Both the position numbers and the translations under genes were made by a program. A stretch of DNA of 64,000 bases from Adineta vaga (lineage: Eukaryota > Rotifera): NCBI GenBank assembly GCA_021613535.1, contig CP075494.1:16492001-16556000 (forward strand). Reading direction: 5' to 3'. The notes beneath the pieces were generated by a model. It had not been told where the DNA came from and ran no database searches. It was given only the letters and a program-made list of their open reading frames with translations. Every line of letters starts with the position of its first letter. Position 1 is the stretch's first letter. This document shows positions 31,532 to 43,918 of this stretch, piece after piece.

Positions 31532-31939
31532 ATGGTGGGACATAGTTTAAGTCAATCACAATTATACAGTCTGGTTGGTCTTGGCGCCCTATATTGGGGT
31601 GCAGCCGCCGTTACTATTCGAAATGTTGGTCATATTTTATTTGCAAATGATGCGCGTCGACTTGCAACCTTCGCTGGATTAATACCCACTGGTTACATGC
31701 TGATTATCGTGAGCGAAGGACTTCTGGGTATTCATTCAAGCCAACGATTTATGGCAACGGCAGTTATGTTAGCAGCGGCTTTACCACTTGACGGTTTGGC
31801 ATTCATGTTTTTTCCATCATTGTATGAAAATCCAACAATAAAAAAAACAAATCCTCATTCAGCAGCTACTTTCTCAAGAATGGGTGCAGCATCGATTTTT
31901 TGGGGTGTAGGTGTTGTTTTGATCATGGCATTATTCTGA
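31532..31939 (+). CDS. Small four-helix membrane protein, DUF5367-like
   Basis: 135 residues, single exon, about four hydrophobic helices: YSLVGLGALYWGAAAVTI, FAGLIPTGYMLIIVSEGLL, FMATAVMLAAALPLDGLAF and IFWGVGVVLIMALF. The pattern YWG..AV..R..GH near the start, a central LPLDGLAFMFFPSLY and a final FWGVGVVL match my recollection of the bacterial DUF5367 family, whose function is unknown. Base composition is richer in G and C than its surroundings (GGCGCC, GCAGCCGCC). Together with the lack of introns this suggests horizontal acquisition; that is inference. A complete Kozak-independent ATG at 31532 gives the expected family length. Confidence 0.7.
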   Translation: MVGHSLSQSQLYSLVGLGALYWGAAAVTIRNVGHILFANDARRLATFAGLIPTGYMLIIVSEGLLGIHSSQRFMATAVMLAAALPLDGLAFMFFPSLYENPTIKKTNPHSAATFSRMGAASIFWGVGVVLIMALF

Positions 31940-32065
31940 TTATCATGCTTTCTAAAATAACTATACATACATATTAGTTAAACCCGGGTCAGTTCTATTC
32001 TGAAGTACCATTTTTTCGTCATTATATCCTTCGCGTAGAAACTTTCTTTTAGAAATAAAAAAAAT

Positions 32066-32141
32066 TCTTGAGAGTGTGTATATATATATATAGATATAGA
32101 AACAGTGATTTGCACCGTCAACTCACACTCACATTCTCAAG
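32066..32141. repeat. Telomere-like hairpin with TTCTTGAGA/TCTCAAGAA boundary
   Basis: Begins TTCTTGAGAGTGTGTA and ends CTCACACTCACATTCTCAAG. The outer nine bases pair perfectly and the loop includes a (TA)n run. A diverged member of the family with G-to-A changes in the TGTGGG motif. Confidence 0.65.
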
Positions 32142-32181
32142 AAATACCAATAATAACCGAAGATAAATGAATATTGTTTTG

Positions 32182-32430
32182 TTAACCCTAGTACTACCAA
32201 ACAGGGTCCAGATGGACCCCGTCTCGAAAAACTTGAAATAAAATGCAAAAAAATATGTTGTCATTTCTTAACGAAGAAAACGCAAATACTGGTGTTTATA
32301 GTGACTTATTCAACTGAGAATTATGATAGGGATATAAAAGAAATAAATGTATTTCTCGTTAAACGACGAACTTCGAAAACAATCTCGTAAAATCAACGGC
32401 AGGAAATTGGTTTGGTAGTACGGGGGTTAA
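32182..32430. mobile_element. piggyBac-type MITE with TTAA target duplications
   Basis: The 249 nt are bounded by TTAA on both sides. The left terminus reads CCCTAGTACTACCAAAC and the right terminus, reversed, reads CCCCCGTACTACCAAAC, so the terminal inverted repeats match at about 15 of 17 positions. A subterminal palindrome GGGTCCAGATGGACCC lies near the left end. TTAA duplication with CCC-starting termini is the hallmark of piggyBac. No coding capacity, hence non-autonomous. Confidence 0.85.
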
Positions 32431-32483
32431 AAATTAAAACAAAGTATGAATCAGTATATGAAAGTCAAAAATTCTTTCAAATG

Positions 32484-33764
32484 TTAATTTCTTTGTTTTA
32501 TTTTATTGATAAATAAGAAAGTATTCATTGATGAATTATATACTTCAGGAGTTATTTGAGCTGCATGATCAACATCATTACCACCAATGACTAATATATT
32601 TCCATCTTTCAATACGGTTGCTGTATGACTTCCTCGTGGATGATTCATAGTACTAGTAATTGTCCATACTCCTGTTGATATATCATATAGTTCAGAACTA
32701 TTCGAAAAATCACTATGAGGATCAGGACCACCACCACCAGAAACTAAAACTTTTCTATTTGGAAGCAAAGAAGCTGCATGTGTATATCGACTGCAACTCA
32801 TGTTACCAGTAATTGTCCAGGATTCTGTCGATGGATCAAACAATTCTGTGCTATTTAAAACATTTTGATCACTATCCATTCCACCAGTAACAAGAACTTT
32901 ACCATTATTTAACAAAGTTGCTGTATGAAGACATCGTTGATAATGCATACTATCAACAACTTTCCATGTTTCTGTTGATGGATCAAATACTTCAGCATTA
33001 TTTATCACATTGGATTCAGTATCATCTCCACCGGCGACTAAAACTTTTCCATTTTTCAATATAGTTGCCGTGTGCCATTTTCGTCCATAGTGCATATTTT
33101 CAGTATTTGTCCAAGTTTCTGTCGGTGGATCATATAATTCAGCACTTTTAGGTTCATCATCATTTCCACCAACAACTAAAACTTTTCCATTTCGTAATAC
33201 GGTTGCTGTATGAAAGAATCGTTCAAGATTCATACTACTCGTTGGTATCCAATATCCGGTTGACACTTCGTACACTTCAGCTTGATTTAAAATATATCTG
33301 ACATTGCCGAAATGTTCAGGTTCTCCAGCATATCCACCTGCGATTAAAATATTTCCATTCAATAATAATGAGGCTGTGTGAAACCAACGACAATCAGTCA
33401 TATCATAAGTATTTGTCCAATTTCTTGTCAATGGATCATACAATTCTCCAGTGGAACAAGTATTATCACCATATCCACCAGTCACAAGTACTTTTCCATC
33501 GAGCAACAAACTTGCCGCTTGATACATTCGTCCATTATGCAAATAACCAGTTTGAAACCATTCTATAGAGACGAAAGAAAATAGATATTTAAAAGTTTAA
33601 GAAAAAACTATTCTTTGACTAACTTGATCGATCACTCAAGGCTTTTGATGTAACAATGGATACTATTGACAATGCCAAGAAGAGAATAACTATAAAAGTA
33701 ATTTACGAAGAAAAAATAATGAAAATAAGGTTTATTTACTGTCGTCTGTTAGTTTGTTGTGCAT
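32484..33764 (-). CDS. Secreted Kelch-repeat beta-propeller protein
   Basis: Exons 33764-33740 (25 nt), 33689-33624 and 33562-32484 join in phase (1, 1) to 389 residues. The first two encode a signal peptide (ILFLALSIVSIVTSKA); the third begins KWFQTGYLHNGRMYQAAS. Seven Kelch/galactose-oxidase-type repeats follow, each with HTAT(V/L)L.NGKVLV.GG, an ELYDP.T..W block and a M...R step, for example LERFFHTATVLRNGKVLVVGG. Repeats of about 48 residues fit a seven-bladed propeller. No galactose-oxidase copper residues were identified, so a binding role at or outside the cell surface is more likely than catalysis. The 25-nt first exon is supported by frame and splice signals but is the least certain part. 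Confidence 0.85.
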
Positions 33765-34586
33765 TCTATAGGCTTTACAAAAGAGAACTGAAATTGAAAA
33801 ACAAAAGAACGAGCTCCTTCATTTTGACCTATTTTATACTTGTTTTAGCATTGTTATATAGGTCACAAAAGATAACTATGTAAATTTTTGCAGTTTGTCA
33901 TCTTTTTATTCAGTATATATCTCTAATTTATAGTCATTCCAAAGTCTAACAAATTCATGTTTGTAAATAAAATAATTTATTATATGAAGTTAAGAGAGCG
34001 AATGTTCTTTTTGTTTTTCGAAAGTAACAACAGTATGTGATTGAATAAATGAATTAACACTTGTTCATTCATTCATTCATTATAAATATATTTGCAATTT
34101 TATTAAGTAAAACGAATACGATTGAAAAAAACTAGCATATAAATTCGATTAAGGGTGTGATTATCTCATCTTCAATCACGCGTATCTAATTTCGTAAAAT
34201 GGATTTAATTCATCTATAATATTTATGAATATATAAAGAAAATTATTATAGGTGCGCGTTATTGGATTATTTTCTGTGTCGTCTTAGCACACGTTGTGCA
34301 ATAAAGTATGTGTAGAAAAATATATCCTCAAAAAAAATAGATACTCAACGAATATGATTGGATTTTTTCTTCTTATTTATTCATCTGTGACTTATCGTTT
34401 ATAAATAAATGTTAATAGAAACAGAAAATGTCGTGAAATATCTTTTTTAAATTTTCTAACGAATAAATTTGTAGTTGAAGGTATATATGGTACAGATATG
34501 AATAACAATAAATTCTCAACTACATCTAATTTATATTTTATTGTCTTTTTGTTAAACATATTAGATCAATCGATATCAACAACAAG
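33765..34586. other. Divergent intergenic region
   Basis: The 822 AT-rich nt separate the minus-strand Kelch and plus-strand FG-GAP genes. They contain an ATTC run near 34068 and a weak hairpin-family remnant (AAGGGTGTGATT...AATCACGCG, about 34150-34181). No gene recognised; promoters of both neighbours are expected here. Confidence 0.4.
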
Positions 34587-37500
34587 ATGAAATTGAATGA
34601 ATATTCATTTACTAAAAATCTTTCGAATTCTAACAGAAACAGGTCAGTAGTATTATGGTGTAATTTTAATATCTATCATATTTTTATCTCTAGTTATATT
34701 ATACGTTATCTTCTTTGGAAAGTATGGCATTCAATCAACGTTTCTATTACTTTTGCTTTGTTTACAATCGTAACGATCATTGTCGGTGTTCTAACAGTTT
34801 ATTTTACTGCGTCAAAAGGATCATGTAAGTTAAGTTTTGTATATACGTATGTTTATGTCTGAATATCTTCAACATTTTCTTTATAATTAATTAGCTCGGA
34901 TATGTAAATCGATGTTTGAATCAACCGATCAACATCAAATGAGTCCCAATTCAAATCCACAATGTGTTGTTATTGGAGATTTTAATAAGGACAATAACTT
35001 AGATGCGATAGTAGTCACTCATGGATATAATCAAATAGCTATATTTCTTGGATATGGTAATGCAACCTTCGGGAAAAGTGCTACATATTCAACAGGCTAC
35101 CGATCCTTACCGAAATCGATAACAATTGGCGACTTTAATAATGATAAAAATTTGGATGTTGCTGTCGCCAATTATGGTACAAATAATATTGGTATTTTTC
35201 TTGGACATGGTAATGGAAGTTTTCAAAGTCAGAAAATCTATACAACAGACTCATCTCGTCCACTTTCAATTATTAGTGATGATGTCAACAATGACGATCA
35301 ACTAGATATTATCGTTGCTAATTATGGTACACATAGTGTAGGAATACTGTTAGGACAAGGAGATGGATCTTTTGGAAAACAAACACTTTTATCAACGGAT
35401 TACGATTCATTTCCACAATCAGTTGTTCTAGGCGACTTTAATGACGATGCAAATTTAGACATAGCTGTCGCCAATTATGGTACAAATAATGTCGGCATTT
35501 TTCTCGGTCATGGAAATGGATCGTTTGAAAAACAACTTATTTATTCTACTGAAGTTGGATCCCATCCATATTCACTTGTTATCGGTGATTTTAATAATGA
35601 TCATTGGTTAGATATCGCTGTTGCTAATTATGGTACTGATAATATTGGATTATTTTTTGGCACTGGTAACGGAAGATTTGCTAAGCAAAAAACTTATTCT
35701 ACAGGCATAGATTCTAATCCATTTTCTCTTGCTACTAATGATTTTAATAATGATAATATATTGGATATTGTCGTTAACAATTATAAACAAAATAGTATAA
35801 GTGTATTTCTTGGTGATATTAACGGAAGTTTTTCTAATCAAATGACTTATCCAACTAAAATAGGACCGTGTTCATTAGTCATTGGTGACTTTAATAATGA
35901 TAATAGATTAGATTTGATTGTAGTTACAAATGGTTCCAATCTTTTCAATGTTTTTCTTGGATATTATCCTGTCGCTTTTCAAACAGAATATTTTTATTCA
36001 TCTGGAACTAATTTCAATCCAAGTGCTGTAATTACTACTGATTTTAATAATGATAATCAATCTGATATTGTCGTTACTGATTCCAATAGTAATGAAATAC
36101 TTATCTTTCTAGGATATGGGAACAAAACATTCGTGAAGAAAGCGACCTACTCTACGGGCTATCAATCTGTTCCTTATTCGGTGGATGTTGGTGATATTAA
36201 TCGTGATAATTATCAAGATATTGTTGTTGCCAACTCTCTCGCTGGTAATGTGATCATATTTCTCGGAATTGGAGATGGAACATTCACAATCTCTGATATG
36301 TATACAACTGGTAATGGATCAGTACCGTATTCAATCGTTCTTACTGACTTAAACAATGATAATCTTTTAGATATTGTCGTTGCTAATTCTATGCTTGATA
36401 ATATAGGCATTTTATTTGGTCATAGTAATGGAACATTTACAAGTCAAAAAATATACTCGACTGGCATTAATTCTCGTCCTCGAGCTGTCACTATCGACGA
36501 TTTCAACAACGATAACATACTAGATATTGCTGTTGCCAATTATGCTGCTAGAACTATAGGCATTTTCTTTGGGTTGGGCAACGGAACCTTTCTAGAACAT
36601 ACAAATTATACTACTGGACTTTATCCTACTTCTATTGCTACTGGCGATTTCAATAATGATACTCTGACAGATATCGCCGTTGCCTGTCAAGGTGATCAGG
36701 TTGTGCAAATATCATTTGGGCAAAAGAATGGATCTTTTGTCATTCAAACGATCTTTGCAGTTCCACCATTAGTAAACGATGTTCCGCAATACATTGTCAT
36801 TGGAGATTTCAACAATGACAAAGGGCTTGATATAGCGTTTACTACTGATTCTTGCCTAGTCTATGTGATTGCCGGATACAATAATGGATCTTTTGAAGTG
36901 GATCCAAAGTGGTTGTCGATATCAGGCAATGTACCGGCTTTATTACCGGTCGCCGCTGGCCATTTCAATAATGATAATGTTTTAGATATTGTCGTTACAA
37001 GTTACTATAATCATAAAATTGCTGTACTTCTTTCATATGATTACGGACGTTTTACAGATTATGAATTGTATTCAACTGGTTCGGCTACTTCTCCATTCTC
37101 TCTTGCTGTAAATGATTTTAATAATGACACTTATTTGGATATCGTTGTAGCTAATTCTGGAACTGATAACATCGAAATCTTTTTTGGATATGGTAATATA
37201 ACTTTCAAAAGTGAAACAACATATTCAACAGGATTTGGATCTCAACCATATTCCGTAGCTATTGCAGATTTCAACAATGACAAACAATTAGATATTATTG
37301 TTGTTAATTCAGGAAATGATAATATTATTATTTTTTTCGGTTATTCGAATGGTTTATTTGGTAATCAAAGAACATTTTCAACCGGTTCTTATTCTAATCC
37401 ACAAGCTGTTGCTATTGGCGATTTCAATCATGACAATTGGTTAGATTTAGTAGTTGCTAACAGTGGTACAAATAATATTGCACTTTTTCTTACATATGAT

Positions 37501-39222
37501 ACAGCATCTTTTCTGAACAAAAACATTTATACGATGATGCCTGATCTAGGACCGAACTCGGTTGCTATGGGTGATTTTAACAAAGACAATCAACTTGATA
37601 TTGTTACTGTTAATCATAATGACAGTATAGCTATATTTTTTGGATTTGCAAATGGAAGTTTTTCAATTCATGCAATATATTCAACGGGTCTTGGTTCAAA
37701 TCCACGATTTGTCAGTGTCGCGGATTTGAACAATGATAATCAACTTGATATTGTAGTAGCTAATACTAATACTAATAATATTGGTATTTTTTTGGGATAT
37801 GGTAATGGAAGTTTCACTGATCAAAGAAGTTATCCGACTGGTGAATGTTCTAATCCATACTCACTTGTTGTGAATGATTTTAATAATGATACTCGATTAG
37901 ATATTATCGTAGTTACGTATACCATCGGTTGTATCTATGTTTTTCTTGGAAATGGTGATGGATTATTTTTCAGTTCGAACTACATTTCAGTCAAATCTGG
38001 ACCAAGATCGATTGCTGCTGGAGATTTCAATAATGACTATTGGTTGGATATTGTTATTGCTAATTATAATCAACAAAGTATCGATGTATATTTCGGCTAT
38101 GGTAATGGAACATTCATCAAAAGAACGAATAGTTATAACGTTGAATATCAACCGTGTTACATTGCTGTTGGAGATTTCGATAACGATACGTGGTTAGATG
38201 TTGTCTTCGCTGTAGGTGGCGACTCTACAAGTCATGTTGGCATACTTCGTGGAGCTGGTAACGGTAATCTATCTTCTGTACAAAGATATTTTACTGGCAA
38301 AAATTCGCAAGTTAATTCTGTCCTTACTGTGGATCTCAATAATGATAATCGACTAGATATTGTCTTCACTACAAATGGTCACGGAAATGTTTTTACTTGG
38401 CCGCTCCCACCTTTGCTCGGATACAATAGTATAGGCATACTTGTTGGATGGGGAAATGGTAACTTTAAAGCTCAAACAACATACTCAACGGGATCTTTTT
38501 CTGGTCCATTTTCAGCTGTAATTGGTGATTTTGATCATGATAATCGATTAGATATAGTTATCGTTGACTTTGAAAAGAACAATGTATGCATACTTTTCGG
38601 ATATCAATTTGTCACTTTTACAACAATAACAACATATTCAACGGGTAATACTTCTAGTCCACGATCTGTTGCTGTTGGCTATTTAAACAATGACAATCAC
38701 TTAGATATCGTTGTGGCAAATTCTGGTATTAATAATATATGTATATTTTATGGATATAAAAATGGATCATTTATCAATGGCGAAGTGTATTCAACTGGTT
38801 CTGATTCACAACCATATTCGCTCGCCACTGGTAATTTCAATAATGATAATTACTTGGATATTGTCGTTGCTAATCATAATTCTAACAATATAATGATTTT
38901 TTTTGGACAAAATAATGGAATATTTATAGTTAGTGGGATCTATTCTACTGGTATTGGTTCAGCTCCATACTCGATTACTGTTGCACATTTAAACGAAGAT
39001 AAATGGTTAGATATTGCTGTTGCTAATTATGGTACGAATAATGTTGGAGTTTTCCTTGGACAAGTTAATGGCACTTTTAAGAATCAAATGAAATATGCTT
39101 TAAACTTTGCTTCACGTCCATGTTCTATTGCTGTTGGGGATTTCAATAATGATACTATGTTAGACATCGCAATTACTAATTATGGTACAAATAATATAGG
39201 ATTTGTTTTGCGAGTGTGCTAA
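34587..39222 (+). CDS. Giant type II membrane FG-GAP/VCBS repeat protein
   Basis: Exons 34587-34642, 34694-34824 and 34895-39222 join in frame (GT-AG introns of 51 and 70 nt) to 1504 residues. The N-terminus of about 30 cytosolic residues precedes one transmembrane helix (VSITFALFTIVTIIVGVLTVYF). Unlike its two relatives it lacks a long Ser/Thr stalk. The remaining 1440 residues are about 28-30 FG-GAP units of about 48 residues, with consensus GDFNNDNxLDIVVANYGTNN, then IGIFLGYGNGSF, then a YSTG turn. DxNxDxxxD is the integrin-alpha-type Ca-binding loop. Most units also carry an NGS/NGT glycosylation sequon in the GNGSF or GNGTF step. So many units must form several consecutive propellers. 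Surface adhesion role inferred. No stop or frameshift interrupts it. Confidence 0.9.
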
Positions 39223-39617
39223 AACGTAGATTTTGAAGTTTTCAGTTTCATTCTTTTTTTCTTATCAATAATCAAACAAATAAATCGTTTTTTTTGTCTT
39301 TTATATTCATAGAATGTTCGATCTGAAGATATTTTTGCATAGATTCAGTCTTGATATATGTCTTATTCTATGAAGATTACTTACATGTGACAAATATTTA
39401 CATTTATTTTACTTGGAATAAATCGAGCATTTTTCAATAGTTTTACAATATTGAACGTTTAATATGGATGTGTACGAACATGAATATAAAACTGGCTATA
39501 TATATATATATATATGTAATTGAAAATTACGATTAGATAGATTCCCAATCACTTTTACCTTCATCATATGTATACACAAGTAAATATCAGAAAATAGAAT
39601 ATTTTGTAAATTTTTAT
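39223..39617. other. Intergenic spacer
   Basis: The 395 AT-rich nt have a (TA)n run at about 39500-39515. Nothing else recognised. The F-box part expected upstream of the LRR pseudogene at 39618 is not visible here. Confidence 0.4.
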
Positions 39618-40613
39618 TTGCTTCTCTTTTTAATTACATTTATTATTAATCTATGTCAATCGATTGAAATTTTTTGTCAAATTTATTTATTTTTATCAAA
39701 ATTTTCATTAAATGAATTTTCCAATATTCAATCGTTAACTTTAATCAATTTTGCCTATCATAATTATTCACAATTACGGACTCAATTACCATTTCCTCTC
39801 CAATTATCATGTTTTCGTTTAGTGAATTGTGAATGTAGAATACGCTATTCATTACCAGAAATAACATCTCAATTACGAATATTAACGGTATCAGAGTTAC
39901 TTTTTGATTATAATGATAAACTTCTCTGTAATATTTGATCACTTCAATATCTAACAATATCTCATTGTCTACTAAGAGAAGTATACGAGATATTAAAGAA
40001 TGCACCTCTGTTAAAGTATTTAAATATAAATTCTCTTAAAAGAAGTCATACGCTGTACGAATTCGCCAATGTATATTTTACAAAAATGCAACAAACATCT
40101 CATCTTAAGTATTTTGTTCTAAATGATTACGATGAATTATTATCGGATTTAGAACTTTTTTTCAAAAAAACACCAAATTTAGAAATTTTAACTATATCGA
40201 TTTTGAATGCCATGGGAATTAGAGCTAATCAATGGCGAAAATGGATTGTTAATTTATTACCAAAGTTAAAAACATTTCGATTCCATTTTCATTTTCGCGG
40301 ACGAGCGGCATCTAAAAATACAGAGAGCATATTTATGGAATTTCAAGATGATTTCTGGCAAAAAGAACATCATTGGTATACAGAATTCTTCGTATCGATA
40401 AATTCTGGTTCTATTCATACAGTTTCGTACCCCTCGAACCATTTTACACTGCAAAAGTTTCTATCGCAATACGATTATCCTCTGCTAAACACTTCAAACA
40501 AATATCACTCTGTCAAACGTTTAGAGATCGGTACTGGTGCATGGAATGATGATAACGATCAATTTTATTTTTCGAATGTTGACTCATTAGGGTGGGTGTG
40601 GGTGTGGGTGTGA
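39618..40613 (+). pseudogene. F-box/LRR-family relic: no F-box, in-frame TGA, 3' end cut by telomere-like tract
   Basis: A single frame of about 330 codons, interrupted once by TGA at 39936-39938, reads as the leucine-rich part of the expanded F-box-like family: SNIQSLTLINF, SLQYLTISHCLLREVYEILK, TPNLEILTIS, LLPKLKTFRFHFHF, WQKEHHWYTEFF. No F-box or ATG start is found upstream; the open frame begins at a TTG. At the 3' end the coding sequence runs straight into AGGGTGGGTGTGGGTGTGGG, which translates as WVWVWV before the stop. The expected C-terminal section is absent beyond it. Compare the nearly intact relative at 46547-48320. Confidence 0.78.
40588..40613 (+). repeat. Telomere-like TGTGGG tract at a gene breakpoint
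   Basis: About four near-perfect units of GGGTGTGGG type in direct array, without the complementary arm. It forms the exact 3' boundary of the F-box/LRR relic. Confidence 0.75.
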
Positions 40614-41611
40614 TATTAGCTACCATATAAGGCTGCCAAACCTCCTGATTTTTGCTTTCCCTTAGTCGAGATTTACAGATACCTTCTCGTTTATACAAAT
40701 TCAGTGGAGAAAACGAGAAAATAATTCGAATTCAATAGATTTTTATCAACTATTTCTGTGTCGAATGCTTTTTCTAAATCAGTTTCTAGATAAATGATTT
40801 AGCTGAAGTAGAATTTCAAACTATATGAACACCCATTTGACATCTACAGTTTCATGTTTGTGTGTTTACTAAATCGAATATACTAAGAGAAATATAGTCT
40901 CATTGAAAAAAGCCACCAATTTAATAGTAATTACTTAATTACATACTTTCTGCTTTATTTTTTGTTCTATATTAATCGAGAAGTTAATATTCATTTACTA
41001 ATAATTATTCATAGAATAAATATAGAATAAATTATCATTTCTTTCAGTTTCCTTTAGTTATATGGAATTCTTTTATAGTTACTTTGTAATGGAAGAGTAA
41101 CACGTCTGTACGGAGGTATAGGCAAAAGTTAAATATTATTCTGATTCTCGTAGAAAAGGATTTTTGCAAGAATAAATTATTTACTTGTTTAGTGATCGCA
41201 TTTCGCTGATTGATCGAAAGATGAATAAAAACGAAAGAGACCATTTCACCTAATACTTGACTAAAGGGTAATAGAAGATAAGAAATCTGGATTTGACAAT
41301 AGTTTGAAAAGAATAGGTCCTATTGTTTTGGATAAAAAAACATCTTTCCTTCTACGAAAAATGAATAAACAGTTCAGTAACAGTGAAAAACAGATTCTAT
41401 CAGAAACACTTGAGCAAGTTTTTAGATGAGCGTAACTTGTACAGTAAAAATTATATTTACGTTCTTGAATATCTAAAGAAAACCTCCTGATTTTTTTCAA
41501 AAATTCCTAATTTGTAAAATTTTCATTCGGCAAGCTTGCACCCTCCTTCCAGTCGAGGGAAAAATCGTTGAATTTTTCATTTAATTGAATATACAAGAAC
41601 GTCTCTTGTTC
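40614..41611. other. Intergenic, no gene recognised
   Basis: Two minus-strand frames here (41044-41244, 41261-41500) lack any family resemblance or splice context and are treated as chance. The motif CCTCCTGATTTTT occurs twice (40645, 41484); significance unknown. Confidence 0.4.
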
Positions 41612-42808
41612 TTATAAAATACAAGTTTCATTTTCACCTACAAGCCACAAGTAATTTTTTTCCATTAATTCTAATTTATCTTTAACCCATGAATTGAAAT
41701 GAATGATAAACGGTCGAAAGAAAGGATTGATTTTTTGAAGTTGAATTATTTCATTCCAATATTGATTATTTAATGAACCAAATATATGTCCATTTATATA
41801 AGATCTTTGATCTAACAAACGTAATTTAATCGAATTATTTGTTTTTATACTTGTATTTTTTCGTTTTAATCCTAATGGAAATGGTTCAACAAGCCAAGTA
41901 CGAGAAGAATCATAAAGAAATTTATTATTTAAAGAATCGTAACGATTATTTAAAAGTAAATCCATTGTCCATTGATCATTTGCTTTTGAATCAATTATTA
42001 TTATTTTATTTAAATCATTAAGTAAATCAATCGTTGGTTTTGTAGGACGCATAAGAAAAAATCCACCACATATTGGTGGTACAAAAGGTTTTCCTTCAAA
42101 TGGATCTTTTAATTGATTATAGAAATTTCGAGCATCTGTACTATAAATTAAATCTTCAATTTCATGACGATCTTCATTGAAAAAAAGATCATTTAATGGA
42201 TCATTCAAAAAAACAATATCAGCATCCATAAAAATAAATGAAAGATGAAATTGTTCAAGAAATAATAAATAAATTGATATTCTATGACGCATTAATTCAT
42301 AAAATCCATCCGTTCCAATATCTTGTATAGTTTTAATTTGATCAAATTTTGAATGAAAATAATAAATGCCAAATGAAAGATTATTTTTATCTCGATAAGA
42401 TTCTAAATCTTTAACAGCAGATTGATCTATTGCCCAAAAAATCAATTTTTTTGCAAGTAAATCTGCATGAGCTTTTCGTAATGAACATAAAAGATTATAA
42501 GCTACAGATAACATATCACTATTAACTTGAACAATTGCAATTGTACCAGGTCGAAGAAAATAATCAGAAAATGACATATCACCAACAAGAACAGGAGAAT
42601 ACCATGATGAAAAATTATTACTCGAATCTATGAAAATATAATTCAATTTTTAAAAGAAAAAATATTTATTTCCTTTTTTCATTTTCAACATACTTAAAGA
42701 ATGATTTGATACGGATAAAGATCGAGTGAATAATTCCATATGAAGAAATCCAGAAGAGATAAAAACAAAAATTAAACATATTGAAAATAAATAAATAAAA
42801 CGCCGCAT
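41612..42808 (-). CDS. Golgi-type type II glycosyltransferase (Nucleotid_trans/DUF271-like)
   Basis: Exons 42808-42694 and 42627-41612, joined in phase 1 across a 66-nt GT-AG intron, give 376 residues. The first exon supplies a type II signal anchor (FIYLFSICLIFVFISSGFL) typical of Golgi transferases. The lumenal part contains a DxD-type metal/nucleotide-sugar site FIFMDADIVFLNDP, a downstream PICGGFFLMRPT and AND-QWTMDLLL segments, as in the nucleotide-diphospho-sugar transferase family that includes plant arabinosyl- and xylosyltransferases (RRA/RGXT). Several N-glycosylation sequons are present. The donor and acceptor sugars cannot be told from sequence. The transferase could glycosylate the abundant sequon-rich surface proteins of this genome, but nothing in the locus ties it to them. 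Confidence 0.82.
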
Positions 42809-43898
42809 TATTCTTTAATGAAAAACTTTGAAATTAATATAATTTTAATAATAATTATTGTTCATCTCTTTTATCTAAAAGCAAAATATAAAGTATCTAA
42901 AGTCTTAAGAATTGATTGAGAGTGTATGAATGAGAAAAGTTCATACAGTTTCTTTTCTTTTAACTTTTAATCAGTAACAAGAAGTTTTTCATTTTTGTGT
43001 CAGAATTTAAATGCAACAAAAAAAAACCTTATCGATTTCTTTTTATTCTAAAGAGATATTTTATCACAGGATTCAACTTTTCTCAGGACTGATTTGTTTA
43101 ATTGTACATAATTCTCATTCGTGGATATCTTCAGACCACTCTCGTCGAACTCGCTTCGAAAAACAATGTAATTAAAGTTACGACGTAATAAAAAGAATAC
43201 AATACTTACTAATACTTTTATATGATTTGTTAGATGTCATTTCATAATACCTCATTATTTCATATAAAAACGCACACGTGAGTACTTTTTTCATTAGCTA
43301 TTTGCTTATATATATATATACATAAATGATTCACTTCAATGCACATATTTATGATAAGAGGAATACATAAAACGTATGGTGGTAATGAAGAATATAGTCG
43401 AATGTAAAATAAAATTTTAATTGATATTATTTTATTTGAATGGAATATTCCCATCGATTACGATCGAATAAAGTATAATCAGTTGAAGATATGTTAAATT
43501 ATCAAATTGTTTCATTAAAATTCGATGAAGAATTTCAATTAGTAAACTTTTAAGATGAGATTCATCCATAATCGATGTATTTCATTATGAGTGTTAAGTA
43601 TCAAATAGTTTTATCAATGAAACAATAAACACATAAGCGTAATTATAACGATAAAGATATTATCCCTTGTGGTGATATCAATATATGATCATCTCTCCCA
43701 ATCATGCGTATCCTTTCGTTGTTCTCCTCTCTCTCTCTCTCTGTATAAGCGTGCATTGTATTAAGGAGTGGTTACACTCTGGACATGTGAAGTAGCTCAA
43801 TAAACATCTACACCTTGAGCAGCGGTTCGCTACTCATCCAGTTTGTCTTTACAGTAACTCGTGACTTATATCCTGGTCTACATCCTCAAATTTTATCA

Positions 43899-43918
43899 TC
43901 TTGAGGGCGAGGGGGTGC
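43899..43918. repeat. Half copy of telomere-like repeat
   Basis: ATCTTGAGGGCGAGGGGGTG has the TCTTGAG boundary and a degenerate GT-rich arm; no clear matching arm follows. Confidence 0.45.

Larger units (their letters stand above)
31940..32483. other. Intergenic with hairpin and piggyBac-type MITE
   Basis: Lies between two convergent 3' ends. It holds the hairpin at 32066-32141 and a TTAA-flanked element at 32182-32430, which together account for most of it. Confidence 0.6.

Noticed and set aside
41044-41500. Two minus-strand frames as small genes
   Set aside because: No homology recognised, no plausible start context; aromatic/basic composition typical of AT-rich noncoding DNA.
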